A model generated the notes under the pieces. That model saw nothing but the letters and a program-made list of their open reading frames with translations. It had not been told where the DNA came from and made no database searches. 64,000 bases of DNA, taken from Pseudobdellovibrionaceae bacterium (GTDB lineage: Bacteria; Bdellovibrionota; Bdellovibrionia; Bdellovibrionales; UBA1609). The stretch covers positions 1-64,000 of the forward strand of contig JACKAN010000008.1 of assembly GCA_020635055.1 (NCBI GenBank). Reading direction: 5' to 3'. Both the position numbers and the translations under genes were made by a program. How positions within the stretch are numbered: position 1 is the first letter of the stretch; each line of letters opens with the position of its first letter. Of this stretch, positions 8,314-16,492 are shown in pieces.

Positions 8314-9444
8314 ATGAATGCAGCGATATTGACAATAGGTACAGAGATCACTAGTGGAGAAATAGTTAACGGTAATGCGGCAAATTTAGCGCAAAAATTA
8401 TTGGATGTTTATATTGAAACCCAAATCCAGTTATCTGTGCCCGATGACAAGGACCTTATAGTTCAGGCCTGTAATTATGTAAAAGATCAAGTCGATTTTA
8501 TTTTTTTTACTGGAGGTCTTGGGCCGACTTCTGATGATTTTACTCGAGATGTTATTGCCGAATGGACAGGTAATCCACTGGTGTTTGAACAAAAAATATA
8601 TGATGAGTTAGATAGAAATTTTAAAAAAATGGGAAGATCTTTAAAAACAGGTCATAAGCAGCAGTGTTATTTTCCTGAGGGCTCAATAATTTTTCCAAAT
8701 TCAGCAGGAAATGCCTTGCCCTTTATGTTGAACACAATGAATCTGAAAATATTTGCCCTACCAGGTCCACCCTTGGAAATTGAAGCTATTTGGAAAGACA
8801 CACTTTTTGATGAGTTATGCAATTTAAAACTGGAAGCGCAAAAATGTCTTTTTAAGTGGAAGTGTTTTGGTAATGGTGAATCAGAATTTGCAGATCTGAC
8901 AGAAGATATTTTTAAAGATTCTGGTTTCACTTTGGGTTACAGAGCGACGATTCCCTATGTATATATTAAAGTTTGGGTGCCCAAAGACAAAATAAAAAGC
9001 AAAGACAAGTATTTTAGTGAATTTGAAACACAAATGGCCGAATGGATAATTAAAAAAGACTTTTTTGAATTGTTAATAGAGCAATTTCAATATTTTTCAA
9101 AAATAATCATTCAAGATTCAGTTACAGAAGGAAAACTTCTTAGCCAATTGATGAAAGCAAAAAACAAGGAGGACTTATCAAAGTTAGAGTACATCTATAC
9201 TATCGGAAACTATGAACAAAATACAGAGCATTTAAAACTTAGTGTAAATGTTCATGACGAGTCTCATTGGAAAGCCATTGCGAAATGGAAAAACCTAGAT
9301 AGAGTTAGCTTAATAAAAATGCCTTTTAATATGAATGTGTATTCACAAAAAAGTCAGCTCTATATTACAGAATTAGTTGCCAAGACCTGGGTAGATCAGA
9401 TTATTGAGTTAAATCATCTGGCTCAGCAACCCACTTTAGTCTAG
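8314..9444 (+). CDS. cinA: CinA-like molybdopterin-binding-domain protein with degenerate deamidase half
   Basis: The N-terminal half is a clear CinA/MoCF domain: AILTIGTEITSGEIVNGN (4-21), FTGGLGPTSDDFTRD (65-79) and the LPGPPLEIEAIW loop (149-160). In CinA proteins this half has pyrophosphatase activity and the C-terminal half is a nicotinamide-nucleotide amidase with an AESCTGG active site. Here the equivalent position reads QDSVTEGKLLSQLM (about 267-280), so the catalytic Ser/Thr motif is altered and the domain is probably inactive or repurposed. Total length of 376 is slightly below the usual ~410. The gene is divergent from the ABC1 kinase gene and may be translated from a leaderless mRNA. 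Confidence 0.82.
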   Translation: MNAAILTIGTEITSGEIVNGNAANLAQKLLDVYIETQIQLSVPDDKDLIVQACNYVKDQVDFIFFTGGLGPTSDDFTRDVIAEWTGNPLVFEQKIYDELDRNFKKMGRSLKTGHKQQCYFPEGSIIFPNSAGNALPFMLNTMNLKIFALPGPPLEIEAIWKDTLFDELCNLKLEAQKCLFKWKCFGNGESEFADLTEDIFKDSGFTLGYRATIPYVYIKVWVPKDKIKSKDKYFSEFETQMAEWIIKKDFFELLIEQFQYFSKIIIQDSVTEGKLLSQLMKAKNKEDLSKLEYIYTIGNYEQNTEHLKLSVNVHDESHWKAIAKWKNLDRVSLIKMPFNMNVYSQKSQLYITELVAKTWVDQIIELNHLAQQPTLV

Positions 9445-9505
9445 TTCTTTTTAGTTTCCAATAGTTCCCTTTAGTTAGAAAACTAACTTTCATATCCTAT
9501 TTATT

Positions 9506-11137
9506 ATGGAACAACTTCATTCATCATTTTCTTATACTCTTGCTGGAATAGCCTTTTTTATGTTGGGTATGGGTTTAGCAAGTGAAAGCTTACAAAAACT
9601 AGCATCCAATCGCATACGTGACTTATTAGCAAAAACTTCGGATCGACCTTATATTGGTGTTTTGGTAGGAATTGGATTGACAGTCATCGTGCAAAGTTCG
9701 GGTGCCGTAACCAGTATGTTAGTGGGCTTATCTACAGCGGGAATGATTAAATTAAAACATGTAATGAGTCTTATTATAGGTACAGCCATTGGTACAACCA
9801 TTACAGTACAGATCTTAAGTTTGAATATCTCACAATATGGTTTGCCTACATTTACTATTGCATTTTTTATTTATTTTTTAAGCAAGCAAAGAGTCGTAAA
9901 ACACAGCATGCAAGTCTTGATGGGCTTTGGTTTAATTTTTTGGGGTCTTGAGCTTATAGGTATTGGGACATCTGATTTGAAACAAATGGATTTCTTCTTA
10001 AAAATGTTGCAATCATTTAAAGACAACCCATTTTTAACCATTGCAGTGACCTCTTTATTTACAGCCATAGTTCATAGTTCCGCAGTGACAATTGGTTTTG
10101 CTATGACCCTCACCATGAGTGGTGATATAAGTTTGATAGATGCAATGTACTGGGTTTACGGTGCCAACATAGGAACAACGGCTACGGCACTATTGGCTTC
10201 GGCTGGGGGCAATTATGTTGGAAAACAAGTGGCACTGGCTCATTTTTTGTTTAAGGTTGCTAGTGTTTTAGTTTTTTACTTCCTTACAGATCTCATGGCG
10301 AAGTATATGATTGGTGAAAATCCGATGAGAGAAGTTGCGAATGCTCACACAGTTTTTAATATTTTAGCCGGGGCCATGTTTTACCCATTCTTAAATATAG
10401 GTGCAAGAATGATGGAAAAATTGATTCCCCCAGATGCTAAGGAGTTTGGGGTTAAATTTTTGGAGCGGAGTCATTTTGAAAGTGGTGCTGTGGCTCTTGC
10501 CCATGCAGAAAGAGAAGCCATGCGAATGGCGGATATGGTAATAACTATGGTGAAAGATTCTTTATTGCTATTTGAGGGCGACAATGAATCTTTACAAGAA
10601 AGTATTAAAGAGAGAGACAATCGTGTAGATCTTTTGCACAGAGAAATTAACTTATTCCTTTCAAAATTTGCCGAAAGGGATGGAGTAACATCTCAAGAAA
10701 TATTTAGATTAATGAATTTTGTTACTGATTTAGAAAGCGTTGGTGATGTGATTGACAATACCATGCTTGAGATGGCTAAGAAAAAACACGCATTGAAAAT
10801 AGATTTTAGTGAAGAGGGCTGGCTAGATTTACATAAAATCAGCATAAGAGTATTAGAATTAGCTGAATTATCAATTAGCACTTTTCAATTAAAAGATTTA
10901 GATTTAGCCTCAAAAGTAATTTATAAAAAAAGAGAAATTAGAAAGTTAGAGAAATCTTTAAGAGAGAGTCATATCATTCGTTTAGTTGCACAAAAAGAGG
11001 CAACAATTAAAACCAGCTCTATTCATTTGGATGTACTCAGTGAGTATCGTAGAATTACGGGTTTAATGAGTAATCATGTGTATAGCTTATTAAAAGAGAC
11101 GGACCAATATAATATTATGCCTCGTCGAGAATCTTAA
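9506..11137 (+). CDS. Na/Pi cotransporter family protein with PhoU-like domain
   Basis: A 543-residue inner-membrane protein of the NptA/YjbB type. Two inverted membrane repeats each carry the QSS/HSS-type signature: VIVQSSGAVTSMLVG (about 60-74) and AIVHSSAVTIGFAM (about 186-199), with GTAIGTTITV and GANIGTTATAL in the matching half-repeats. A C-terminal helical PhoU-like region (about 330-540) is expected to gate or regulate transport. It probably moves sodium with phosphate. No pst or pho genes are adjacent. The ATG has no ribosome site; TATCCT lies 7 nt upstream, and a 6-bp palindrome with an AAAA loop (9473-9488) overlaps the promoter region. The 3' end overlaps the convergent glycosyltransferase gene by 23 nt. 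Confidence 0.88.
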   Translation: MEQLHSSFSYTLAGIAFFMLGMGLASESLQKLASNRIRDLLAKTSDRPYIGVLVGIGLTVIVQSSGAVTSMLVGLSTAGMIKLKHVMSLIIGTAIGTTITVQILSLNISQYGLPTFTIAFFIYFLSKQRVVKHSMQVLMGFGLIFWGLELIGIGTSDLKQMDFFLKMLQSFKDNPFLTIAVTSLFTAIVHSSAVTIGFAMTLTMSGDISLIDAMYWVYGANIGTTATALLASAGGNYVGKQVALAHFLFKVASVLVFYFLTDLMAKYMIGENPMREVANAHTVFNILAGAMFYPFLNIGARMMEKLIPPDAKEFGVKFLERSHFESGAVALAHAEREAMRMADMVITMVKDSLLLFEGDNESLQESIKERDNRVDLLHREINLFLSKFAERDGVTSQEIFRLMNFVTDLESVGDVIDNTMLEMAKKKHALKIDFSEEGWLDLHKISIRVLELAELSISTFQLKDLDLASKVIYKKREIRKLEKSLRESHIIRLVAQKEATIKTSSIHLDVLSEYRRITGLMSNHVYSLLKETDQYNIMPRRES

Positions 11138-11960
11138 GATAAGAGAGAATTTCATCATAATGTACGTAATTTTGATGTTTTTCATAACCCTTAAGAAGAA
11201 TTTTGCATTTTTTATTTATTTCAGTTTTTGTGGCCTTAACTTCTTCAGAAGTTAAATATTCTTTGTTATTTTTTAAAATAAAAACTAATGATTTCACTCG
11301 CCAATAATCCATAGCAATGTATTTAATTGAAAGTTGATCTTTATTGCCGCCATATTTAGTAAGTAGCAATTCATTAACAAATCCAGCTTCGTATTTGCAA
11401 AAAAATCTTAACCATAAATCATAATCTTCACAGACGGGATAATTCTCATTAAACACTCCTTCCTGATCAAATAATTCGTGGAAAATTAATGAAGCCGAAG
11501 GGCTTACGCAGCATAGAGGTAAACAATGGAAATAAATCCTGCCACCATACTTTTGGTGTTTTTTATGGGGGTTTATGCGTTTTTCATTGCGAATCCATAT
11601 TTCATTACAATGGACAAATTTAAGTTCAGGCTGATTTTTAATTAATAATAATTGCTTTTCCAATTTTTGGGGCAACCATACGTCATCAGAGTCCAGGAGG
11701 GCAATCCATTTGAATTGAGACAGTTTAATGCCTTGATTTCTTGCATGGCTCACGCCTTTATTTTGCTTGAGTTTTATGTATTTTATTCTCAAGTCATTAT
11801 AGGCTTTAACAACATCATGGGTGTTATCTGTAGATGCATCGTCAATGATAATTAGCTCCCAGTTAATAAAGCTTTGAGCTAAAACGGAGTCGATGGCTCT
11901 TTTTAAGCAATATGCACGATTGTAGGTGGGTATAATAACACTTACATAAAAATCAGACAT
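11115..11960 (-). CDS. Family 2 glycosyltransferase
   Basis: A 281-residue GT-A glycosyltransferase. The N-terminus YVSVIIPTYNRAYCLKRAI and WELIIIDDASTDNT are textbook family 2 donor-binding strands, and IALLDSDDVWLPQKL is the DXD metal site (about 88-102). ENYPVCEDYDLWLRF carries the ED acceptor-side motif. It probably decorates an envelope polysaccharide or lipid. It is a single gene between a transporter and the polyamine operon, with no other glycan gene adjacent. No clear ribosome site precedes the ATG. Confidence 0.87.
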   Translation of the reverse strand: MSDFYVSVIIPTYNRAYCLKRAIDSVLAQSFINWELIIIDDASTDNTHDVVKAYNDLRIKYIKLKQNKGVSHARNQGIKLSQFKWIALLDSDDVWLPQKLEKQLLLIKNQPELKFVHCNEIWIRNEKRINPHKKHQKYGGRIYFHCLPLCCVSPSASLIFHELFDQEGVFNENYPVCEDYDLWLRFFCKYEAGFVNELLLTKYGGNKDQLSIKYIAMDYWRVKSLVFILKNNKEYLTSEEVKATKTEINKKCKILLKGYEKHQNYVHYDEILSYLKILDEA

Positions 11961-12023
11961 TATTTGTGATTTTTATCAGTTTTTTTAACTAAATACAATT
12001 TTAACAATAATTCAGAGCTTTTC

Positions 12024-13004
12024 TTGATTTTTAATCTAAATAAACTTAAAAATTTCAGTTCTATGTTTTTTGAAGGATCTGAAAAAAAATTGGAAGTTGT
12101 TGTTTCCCGCAAGGCTGGTGATTTGCGGGAGAAGTCTGATATTTTTTGGCATCAGGTGGTAGAAAAAGCCAACGCAAAAATTATTTCAAAAATTGAAACA
12201 AAAGAATGTAAAGCTTATTTATTGTCTGAATCTAGCTTATTTGTTTGGGACAATCGAATGACATTAATTACCTGTGGTAGAACGACACTGGTTGAGGTAG
12301 CTAAATATTTTATTTTTGAATTTGGTCACGAGGCGATTGATTCTTTAATTTATGAACGTAAAAATGAATATTTCCCTCAATGGCAACCCACAGATTTCTA
12401 CGACGATACAAAAAAATTGAATCAATTGACGGATGGCAAGGCCTTTCGTTTTGGTAAAGTGGATGAGCACCACTTGCATTTGTATTATATGAATAAAAAC
12501 TATATACCTGAGGACAGTGATAAGACATTGGAAATCCTTATGTACGATTTGGATCAAGATGTGATAAAGCTTTTTCAGGAAAGTTCTCAAGATTCAGAAT
12601 CTCTGCGGAAAAAATCAGGCATTGATAAAATATTCAGTGATTTTAGTTTTGATGATCATGTGTTTACTCCTTTTGGCTATTCACTTAATGCCTTAAAGGG
12701 CGAAGAGTATTTCACGATTCACGTTACTCCCCAAGAATTAGGTTGTTATGTGAGTTTTGAAACTAATGCTGGAATGGAAAACCAATACATTGAACTTTTA
12801 GATAGAGTGTTAACTGTTTTCAAGCCCAGTTCTTTTGATACAATTTATTTTCATCCTGAGAACGGAATTGCAATTGATGTCCCTGGCTTTTCTCAAAGGT
12901 CCTTTGTCCAAGACAAATTGGATTGTGGATACCATATAACTTATGCTCATTATTTTCAGAATTATATTATTTCCACTAAACCTTTTGAGTTAAAGGAGTT
13001 TTAA
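12024..13004 (+). CDS. speD: S-adenosylmethionine decarboxylase, eukaryotic type (proenzyme)
   Basis: Makes decarboxylated AdoMet, the aminopropyl donor for spermidine. It matches the long eukaryotic-type enzyme, not the short bacterial SpeD. FFEGSEKKLEV (15-25) carries the substrate-site glutamates. AYLLSESSLFV (64-74) is the self-cleavage site, so Glu69/Ser70 would give the pyruvoyl group. TCGRTTL holds the catalytic Cys84. FGYSLN (Ser220) and TIHVTPQE (His233) match the processing Ser/His pair of the human enzyme, and YVSFETN is conserved. The start may be TTG 12024 or ATG 12063; neither has a good ribosome site, and the family N-terminus fits either. The gene abuts speE with no gap. Confidence 0.88.
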   Translation: MIFNLNKLKNFSSMFFEGSEKKLEVVVSRKAGDLREKSDIFWHQVVEKANAKIISKIETKECKAYLLSESSLFVWDNRMTLITCGRTTLVEVAKYFIFEFGHEAIDSLIYERKNEYFPQWQPTDFYDDTKKLNQLTDGKAFRFGKVDEHHLHLYYMNKNYIPEDSDKTLEILMYDLDQDVIKLFQESSQDSESLRKKSGIDKIFSDFSFDDHVFTPFGYSLNALKGEEYFTIHVTPQELGCYVSFETNAGMENQYIELLDRVLTVFKPSSFDTIYFHPENGIAIDVPGFSQRSFVQDKLDCGYHITYAHYFQNYIISTKPFELKEF

Positions 13005-13880
13005 GTGTCACACATTCATGAACTGAATGGAAAAAAGTATGTTATTGAGTTTTTAGATGATCTTTATATCCAAGGGTGGGGTCTTGAAGAAGAATTGTAT
13101 CAAGGGCAAAGCGATTTCCAAAAAGTAGATATCGTTAAGACTAAGTATTTAGGAAATATGCTTTTAAATGACAATCTTGTTATGACAAGTGAAAAGGACG
13201 AGTTTTGTTACCACGAAATGATAGCCCATGTCCCTTTATTTACTCATCCCAATCCTAGGAAAGTGTTGATCATTGGAGGGGGAGATGGTGGAACGGCGCG
13301 AGAGGTATTAAGACACAAATCTGTGGAGAAATGTGTAATGGTGGAAATTGACCCCTTGGTTATTGAAGCTTGTCGAGAGCATCTAAAAATAACATCTTGT
13401 GAGTTAGACAATGAACGCCTTGAGTTGCGAGTTGAGGACGGAATTAAATACATTGCTGAAACCAATGAAGTATTTGATGTGGTCCTTATTGATTCTACAG
13501 ATCCCATAGGTCCTGGAGCCCCATTGTTTGGTGCTGAATTTTATAAGAATATAAAAAAACATTTATCAGTTCAATCTATTGTAGTTTCACAAGCGGAGAA
13601 TGCCTGGTCTCACTCTGAGAATCAAAAGAGTCTATTAAGTATTCTTTCAAATGATTTTAAATGGGTGGGTTTGTATAATTATTCTAACATTACTTATCCT
13701 GGTGGCTTATGGTCCTTCAGTTGGGCTTCCGATAACTTACACCCAATTAAAGATTTTAACTCAGACAAAGTGAAGGCCTCAGAACTTTCCTTTAAATATT
13801 ATAATGAAGGGATACATACAGCCTCCTTTCAATTACCACAATTTTTTTACAATCAGTTGCAGGATTTTTTAAAGCTTTAG
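13005..13880 (+). CDS. speE: Spermidine synthase (polyamine aminopropyltransferase)
   Basis: Transfers the aminopropyl group of decarboxylated AdoMet to putrescine. The 291-residue protein has CYHEMIAHVPLF (68-79), the glycine-rich nucleotide loop VLIIGGGDGGTARE (about 87-100), VEIDPLVIEACREH, and the catalytic segment VVLIDSTDPIGPG with the conserved Asp residues; SQAENAW follows. Translation starts at GTG directly after the decarboxylase TAA, with AAGGAG overlapping the end of that gene, so the two are translationally coupled. The methyltransferase gene follows after 4 nt. No ornithine or arginine decarboxylase is present, so putrescine must come from elsewhere in the genome or from outside. 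Confidence 0.93.
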   Translation: MSHIHELNGKKYVIEFLDDLYIQGWGLEEELYQGQSDFQKVDIVKTKYLGNMLLNDNLVMTSEKDEFCYHEMIAHVPLFTHPNPRKVLIIGGGDGGTAREVLRHKSVEKCVMVEIDPLVIEACREHLKITSCELDNERLELRVEDGIKYIAETNEVFDVVLIDSTDPIGPGAPLFGAEFYKNIKKHLSVQSIVVSQAENAWSHSENQKSLLSILSNDFKWVGLYNYSNITYPGGLWSFSWASDNLHPIKDFNSDKVKASELSFKYYNEGIHTASFQLPQFFYNQLQDFLKL

Positions 13881-13884
13881 TTTT

Positions 13885-14553
13885 ATGCTCGACAATGAAT
13901 TAAATGAATACATAAGTAAAATAAAAAAACTTGAACCTTTTCTAACTGAAAGCCGTTGGGATCGAATTCAAAATACAATTAAGAATAGAACACTCAATAT
14001 AGTGCCAGTTTTGGAACATATTTATGACCGCGGAAACATTAGCGCTGTTATGAGGAGTGCCGAGGCCTTTGGTTTCATTAATTTTCACATTGTTGAACGA
14101 CCGGATGGTCAATTTAAAACTTCAAATCGTGTCACTCAAGGCACAGACAAATGGTTAAAAATAAAGAAACACAAAGAAACAAAAAAATGTTTAGGCGAAC
14201 TCAAAGAACGAGGTTTTAAAATATATGCCACTCATTTAAATGCCACCGTAGCCATAGATGAAATCGATTTCACTCAAGCTTCTGCCGTTATTTTAGGTAA
14301 CGAAAAAGAGGGTGTTTCAGAAGAAGCTCTTGAGATGTGTGATGATACTTTTATAATTCCTATGTTTGGCTTTGCACAGAGTTTTAATATATCTGTGGCC
14401 GGTGCCCTGTGTTTTTACCATATTCATAAATATCGTTTAGAGAAAATGGGAAGTAGCGGGGATTTGTGTGAAAAAGATGCTGCTAAATTTACATTGGAAT
14501 ATATGTGTAAAAGCATTAAAGGTGCAGAAAAAATATTAAACTATAACAAATGA
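13885..14553 (+). CDS. SpoU/TrmH-family RNA 2'-O-methyltransferase
   Basis: A 222-residue SPOUT methyltransferase, probably tRNA (guanosine-2'-O)-methyltransferase TrmH. Motif 1 is HIYDRGNISAVMRSAEAFG (Asn and Arg conserved), motif 2 is AVILGNEKEGVSEEAL, and motif 3 is IPMFGFAQSFNISVAGAL, which together form the trefoil-knot AdoMet site. It is the third gene of the polyamine operon, 4 nt after speE. The link is probably shared transcription; both pathways use AdoMet, but a functional tie is only inference. The stop is 2 nt from the convergent lipoprotein gene, with no terminator between them. Confidence 0.88.
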   Translation: MLDNELNEYISKIKKLEPFLTESRWDRIQNTIKNRTLNIVPVLEHIYDRGNISAVMRSAEAFGFINFHIVERPDGQFKTSNRVTQGTDKWLKIKKHKETKKCLGELKERGFKIYATHLNATVAIDEIDFTQASAVILGNEKEGVSEEALEMCDDTFIIPMFGFAQSFNISVAGALCFYHIHKYRLEKMGSSGDLCEKDAAKFTLEYMCKSIKGAEKILNYNK

Positions 14554-14555
14554 TA

Positions 14556-15080
14556 TTAAAGCTTGAGCTTGTCTTGGATATTATCGACTTGACGATTGTT
14601 TTGTGATTTTAAATTTTTTAGTTTTAAAATTTGTGATTCCATCTCACTTTTTCCAGATGGGGATGTGGCTTTAAGTTGCTGATCCAAAATAGACAATTTG
14701 TTGTCGATATCTTGATTTACTATTTGAAGTTCACGAACTTGAAGTCCTTGTCGAAAAAAATCTAAAAAGCTAGAGTGTGATTCTTCTGGGCAAACATTTT
14801 CATATTCTTTGCCATCTTTTCCCAATTCAAAAGCATTTTCTGGTCGGCAATATTGTAAAAGACCTACTTTCCGACCGATATTAAATAATTTTTTCTCTTC
14901 TTCTTTATTAGAGGAGGGACATAGTAATGGAAGTTCAGAATTTACAAATCTTTGTGATTTTCCCATGGCACCATCTCTACGACCGAGTTCAAACCAGTCT
15001 GCTTCTTGGCAATCATGAGTTTTTTGGGAGCTGCAGCCAATACATAGAAAAATAAGGATAAAAAATGACATTGTGCGCAT
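14556..15080 (-). CDS. DUF2799-like small lipoprotein
   Basis: Reading from ATG 15080, a hydrophobic signal ends at CIGCSS, a likely lipobox with the +1 Cys at residue 15. CQEADWFELGRRDGAMG follows, then another C/W-type repeat region, resembling DUF2799 proteins. The C-terminal third (about 110-170) is a predicted coiled coil. A likely envelope lipoprotein of unknown function. The start at 15080 is preferred over 15107 because a 17-bp-spaced promoter lies just upstream (15089-15117), with transcription predicted to begin at the ATG. Confidence 0.65.
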   Translation of the reverse strand: MRTMSFFILIFLCIGCSSQKTHDCQEADWFELGRRDGAMGKSQRFVNSELPLLCPSSNKEEEKKLFNIGRKVGLLQYCRPENAFELGKDGKEYENVCPEESHSSFLDFFRQGLQVRELQIVNQDIDNKLSILDQQLKATSPSGKSEMESQILKLKNLKSQNNRQVDNIQDKLKL

Positions 15081-15088
15081 ATATTTTA

Positions 15089-15117
15089 TATATAATACAT
15101 GGAGCATTTATTGACAA
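15089..15117 (-). promoter_or_regulatory. Promoter for the DUF2799-like gene, probably leaderless
   Basis: On the minus strand TTGTCA (15117-15112), a 17-bp spacer and TATATA (15094-15089) stand 8 nt before the ATG at 15080. No Shine-Dalgarno is present. Confidence 0.5.
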
Positions 15118-15177
15118 TCATTAATGTTGGAAGTAGCCCAAGCCCAGTTTTAGCTTTTGCATTTTGTGAGGTAATAA

Positions 15178-15585
15178 GTGACTGAAAATAAGCCTTATGG
15201 ACAGTTGGCCATAGAAGAAGCCACGTTAGAAAAATTTACAAATAGGACTCGTCATCGCAATTATACAGTGGATTTTAGTTGTCCTGAATTCACATGTATT
15301 TGTCCCAAAAGCGGATTTCCTGACTTCGCGACAATCAATATAACATATATTCCCGATGAATGGTGTGTGGAATTGAAATCCTTAAAGCTTTACATTAACA
15401 AATTTAGAGATGAGAAGGTCTTTCATGAAGATGTTACCAATCGAATTTTAGACGATTTGGTGGAGCTTTTAGACCCCTTAGAGATGGAAGTAAAGGCCGA
15501 CTTTAATGTGAGAGGAAACATTCACACTGTTGTCACAGCAAAGCATAAAAAAAGAGCCAGAAGTAAAATTACTTCTGGCTCGTAA
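15178..15585 (+). CDS. queF: NADPH-dependent preQ0 reductase (7-cyano-7-deazaguanine reductase)
   Basis: Reduces preQ0 to preQ1 for queuosine in tRNA. The 135-residue protein is the short, single-domain (YkvM-type) QueF. EFTCICPKSGFPDFA (38-51) carries catalytic Cys42 and Asp49. ELKSLKLYINKFRD (65-78) is the QueF signature that binds NADPH, and VFHEDV (81-86) supplies His/Glu of the substrate pocket. The start is GTG 15178 with GAGG 8 nt upstream. The last codons form one arm of a perfect hairpin. No preQ1 riboswitch consensus is visible upstream. The gene stands alone. Confidence 0.93.
   Translation: MTENKPYGQLAIEEATLEKFTNRTRHRNYTVDFSCPEFTCICPKSGFPDFATINITYIPDEWCVELKSLKLYINKFRDEKVFHEDVTNRILDDLVELLDPLEMEVKADFNVRGNIHTVVTAKHKKRARSKITSGS
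15554..15581 (-). terminator. Perfect 13-bp hairpin at the queF 3' end, terminator-like for the minus strand
   Basis: GAGCCAGAAGTAA and its exact reverse complement are separated by 2 nt. On the minus strand the hairpin is followed by seven T residues (the A run at 15547-15553), a classic intrinsic terminator. On the plus strand there is no T run. It overlaps the last codons of queF, so it may also mark the queF mRNA end. Confidence 0.55.
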
Positions 15586-15632
15586 AATCATAGTGGGCAG
15601 GACCCAGGATACTAAAAGGTAATTCATATTCC

Positions 15633-15722
15633 ATGCCATACGAATTGCAAGCTATGCTTTATAAAATGGAAAATATGTATATTGACCCTGTGCGTGAAAC
15701 ATCTATCAGCAGAAAGCGATAA
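15633..15722 (+). CDS. Possible 29-residue small ORF between queF and the NYN gene
   Basis: An ATG-to-TAA reading frame starting MPYELQAMLYKMEN and ending RETSISRKR lies in an otherwise empty 193-nt gap. The nearest purine-rich sequence is about 14 nt upstream, too far for a normal ribosome site. It may be a chance frame or a gene remnant; I assign no function. Confidence 0.15.
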   Translation: MPYELQAMLYKMENMYIDPVRETSISRKR

Positions 15723-15778
15723 CTTAAATTGCTAAAAAGGTCATATTTTCTTAGGATAATGTAGAGAAAGGGCTGATT

Positions 15779-16315
15779 ATGACTCAAAATATTACTAATC
15801 CTGGTGCTAGTAAGCACTTGGTGTTCCAAAAAGTGGGTATTTTTGTCGATGCTGAAAACATAGAAATGTCAGGATTGAAACACCACGAAGGTCGCACAGA
15901 TTATAAAAAAATTCTGGAGCAGGTTGGTGACCGCGAAATTTTGCGAATTCTATATTACAAACCAGAGTATAAAGAAATTTCTCCAGATTTTGAAACCTTT
16001 TGGTTCTCACTCGGAGGGGAAATTAAGCGACCCCAAAAAAATGCGGATACTTTTTTGGTTATTGATGCCGTTACATTAGCTGACAAATTAGATGTAGTAA
16101 TAATTTTGGGGGGAGATAAGGATTTTCTGCCCTTAGTTTGGTATTTGCGATCGCGAGGCTGTCGAGTAGAAATATGGTCTTGGCCTGAGGCCACTTCACC
16201 AGAAGTGAAAAATGCTTGCGATTTTTATTTTCCCTTGAATTCAAAATTTGTAATGAATGAGAAAAACACACGATCTCGAAATCGTAGTACTCAGAAAAAA
16301 GCACCTACCAAGTAG
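15779..16315 (+). CDS. NYN-domain (LabA/DUF88) putative ribonuclease
   Basis: A 178-residue PIN-like NYN protein. VGIFVDAENIEM supplies Asp24 and Asn27, DTFLVIDAV supplies Asp90 and Asp96, and ILGGDKDFLPLV supplies Asp113 and Asp115, giving the acidic metal site of the fold. The C-terminus (about 160-178) is a short Arg/Lys-rich tail that could bind RNA. Family members are thought to cleave RNA; the target is unknown. A GAAAGGG ribosome site precedes ATG, and TTGCTA-17-TAGGAT just upstream is a possible promoter. The tRNA-Arg gene begins 43 nt downstream. Confidence 0.83.
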   Translation: MTQNITNPGASKHLVFQKVGIFVDAENIEMSGLKHHEGRTDYKKILEQVGDREILRILYYKPEYKEISPDFETFWFSLGGEIKRPQKNADTFLVIDAVTLADKLDVVIILGGDKDFLPLVWYLRSRGCRVEIWSWPEATSPEVKNACDFYFPLNSKFVMNEKNTRSRNRSTQKKAPTK

Positions 16316-16358
16316 CTATTGCCACACTAGCAGAGCAGTGATAAGTAAAACCATCTTC

Positions 16359-16435
16359 GCAGCCGTAGCTCAATTGGATAGAGTATCTGACTTCGGATCA
16401 GAGGGTTGGGGGTTCGAGCCCTCCCGGCTGCGCCA
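16359..16435 (+). tRNA. tRNA-Arg (anticodon TCG)
   Basis: The cloverleaf reads cleanly: acceptor stem GCAGCCG/CGGCTGC (16359-16365 with 16425-16431), D arm GCTC/GAGT, anticodon stem TCTGA/TCAGA with loop CTTCGGA giving anticodon TCG, a T arm with TTCGAGC loop, discriminator G and encoded CCA (16433-16435). It reads CGA and probably other CGN arginine codons. Confidence 0.95.
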
Positions 16436-16492
16436 ACTTGAATCTGGGACGAACACCAGACAGGTTGCTTCGAGCTATTTTAGGAGGATTTG

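Noticed and set aside
12310..12590. Two minus-strand frames inside the AdoMetDC gene
   Set aside because: They are antisense to a strongly conserved enzyme.
15108..15177. preQ1 riboswitch upstream of queF
   Set aside because: The short leader shows no preQ1-I hairpin/CUA pattern or other consensus that I know, and a normal GAGG ribosome site is free.
16359..16435. tRNA 3' end as a phage attachment site
   Set aside because: No second copy of the tRNA 3' end was seen downstream and no integrase gene lies nearby.
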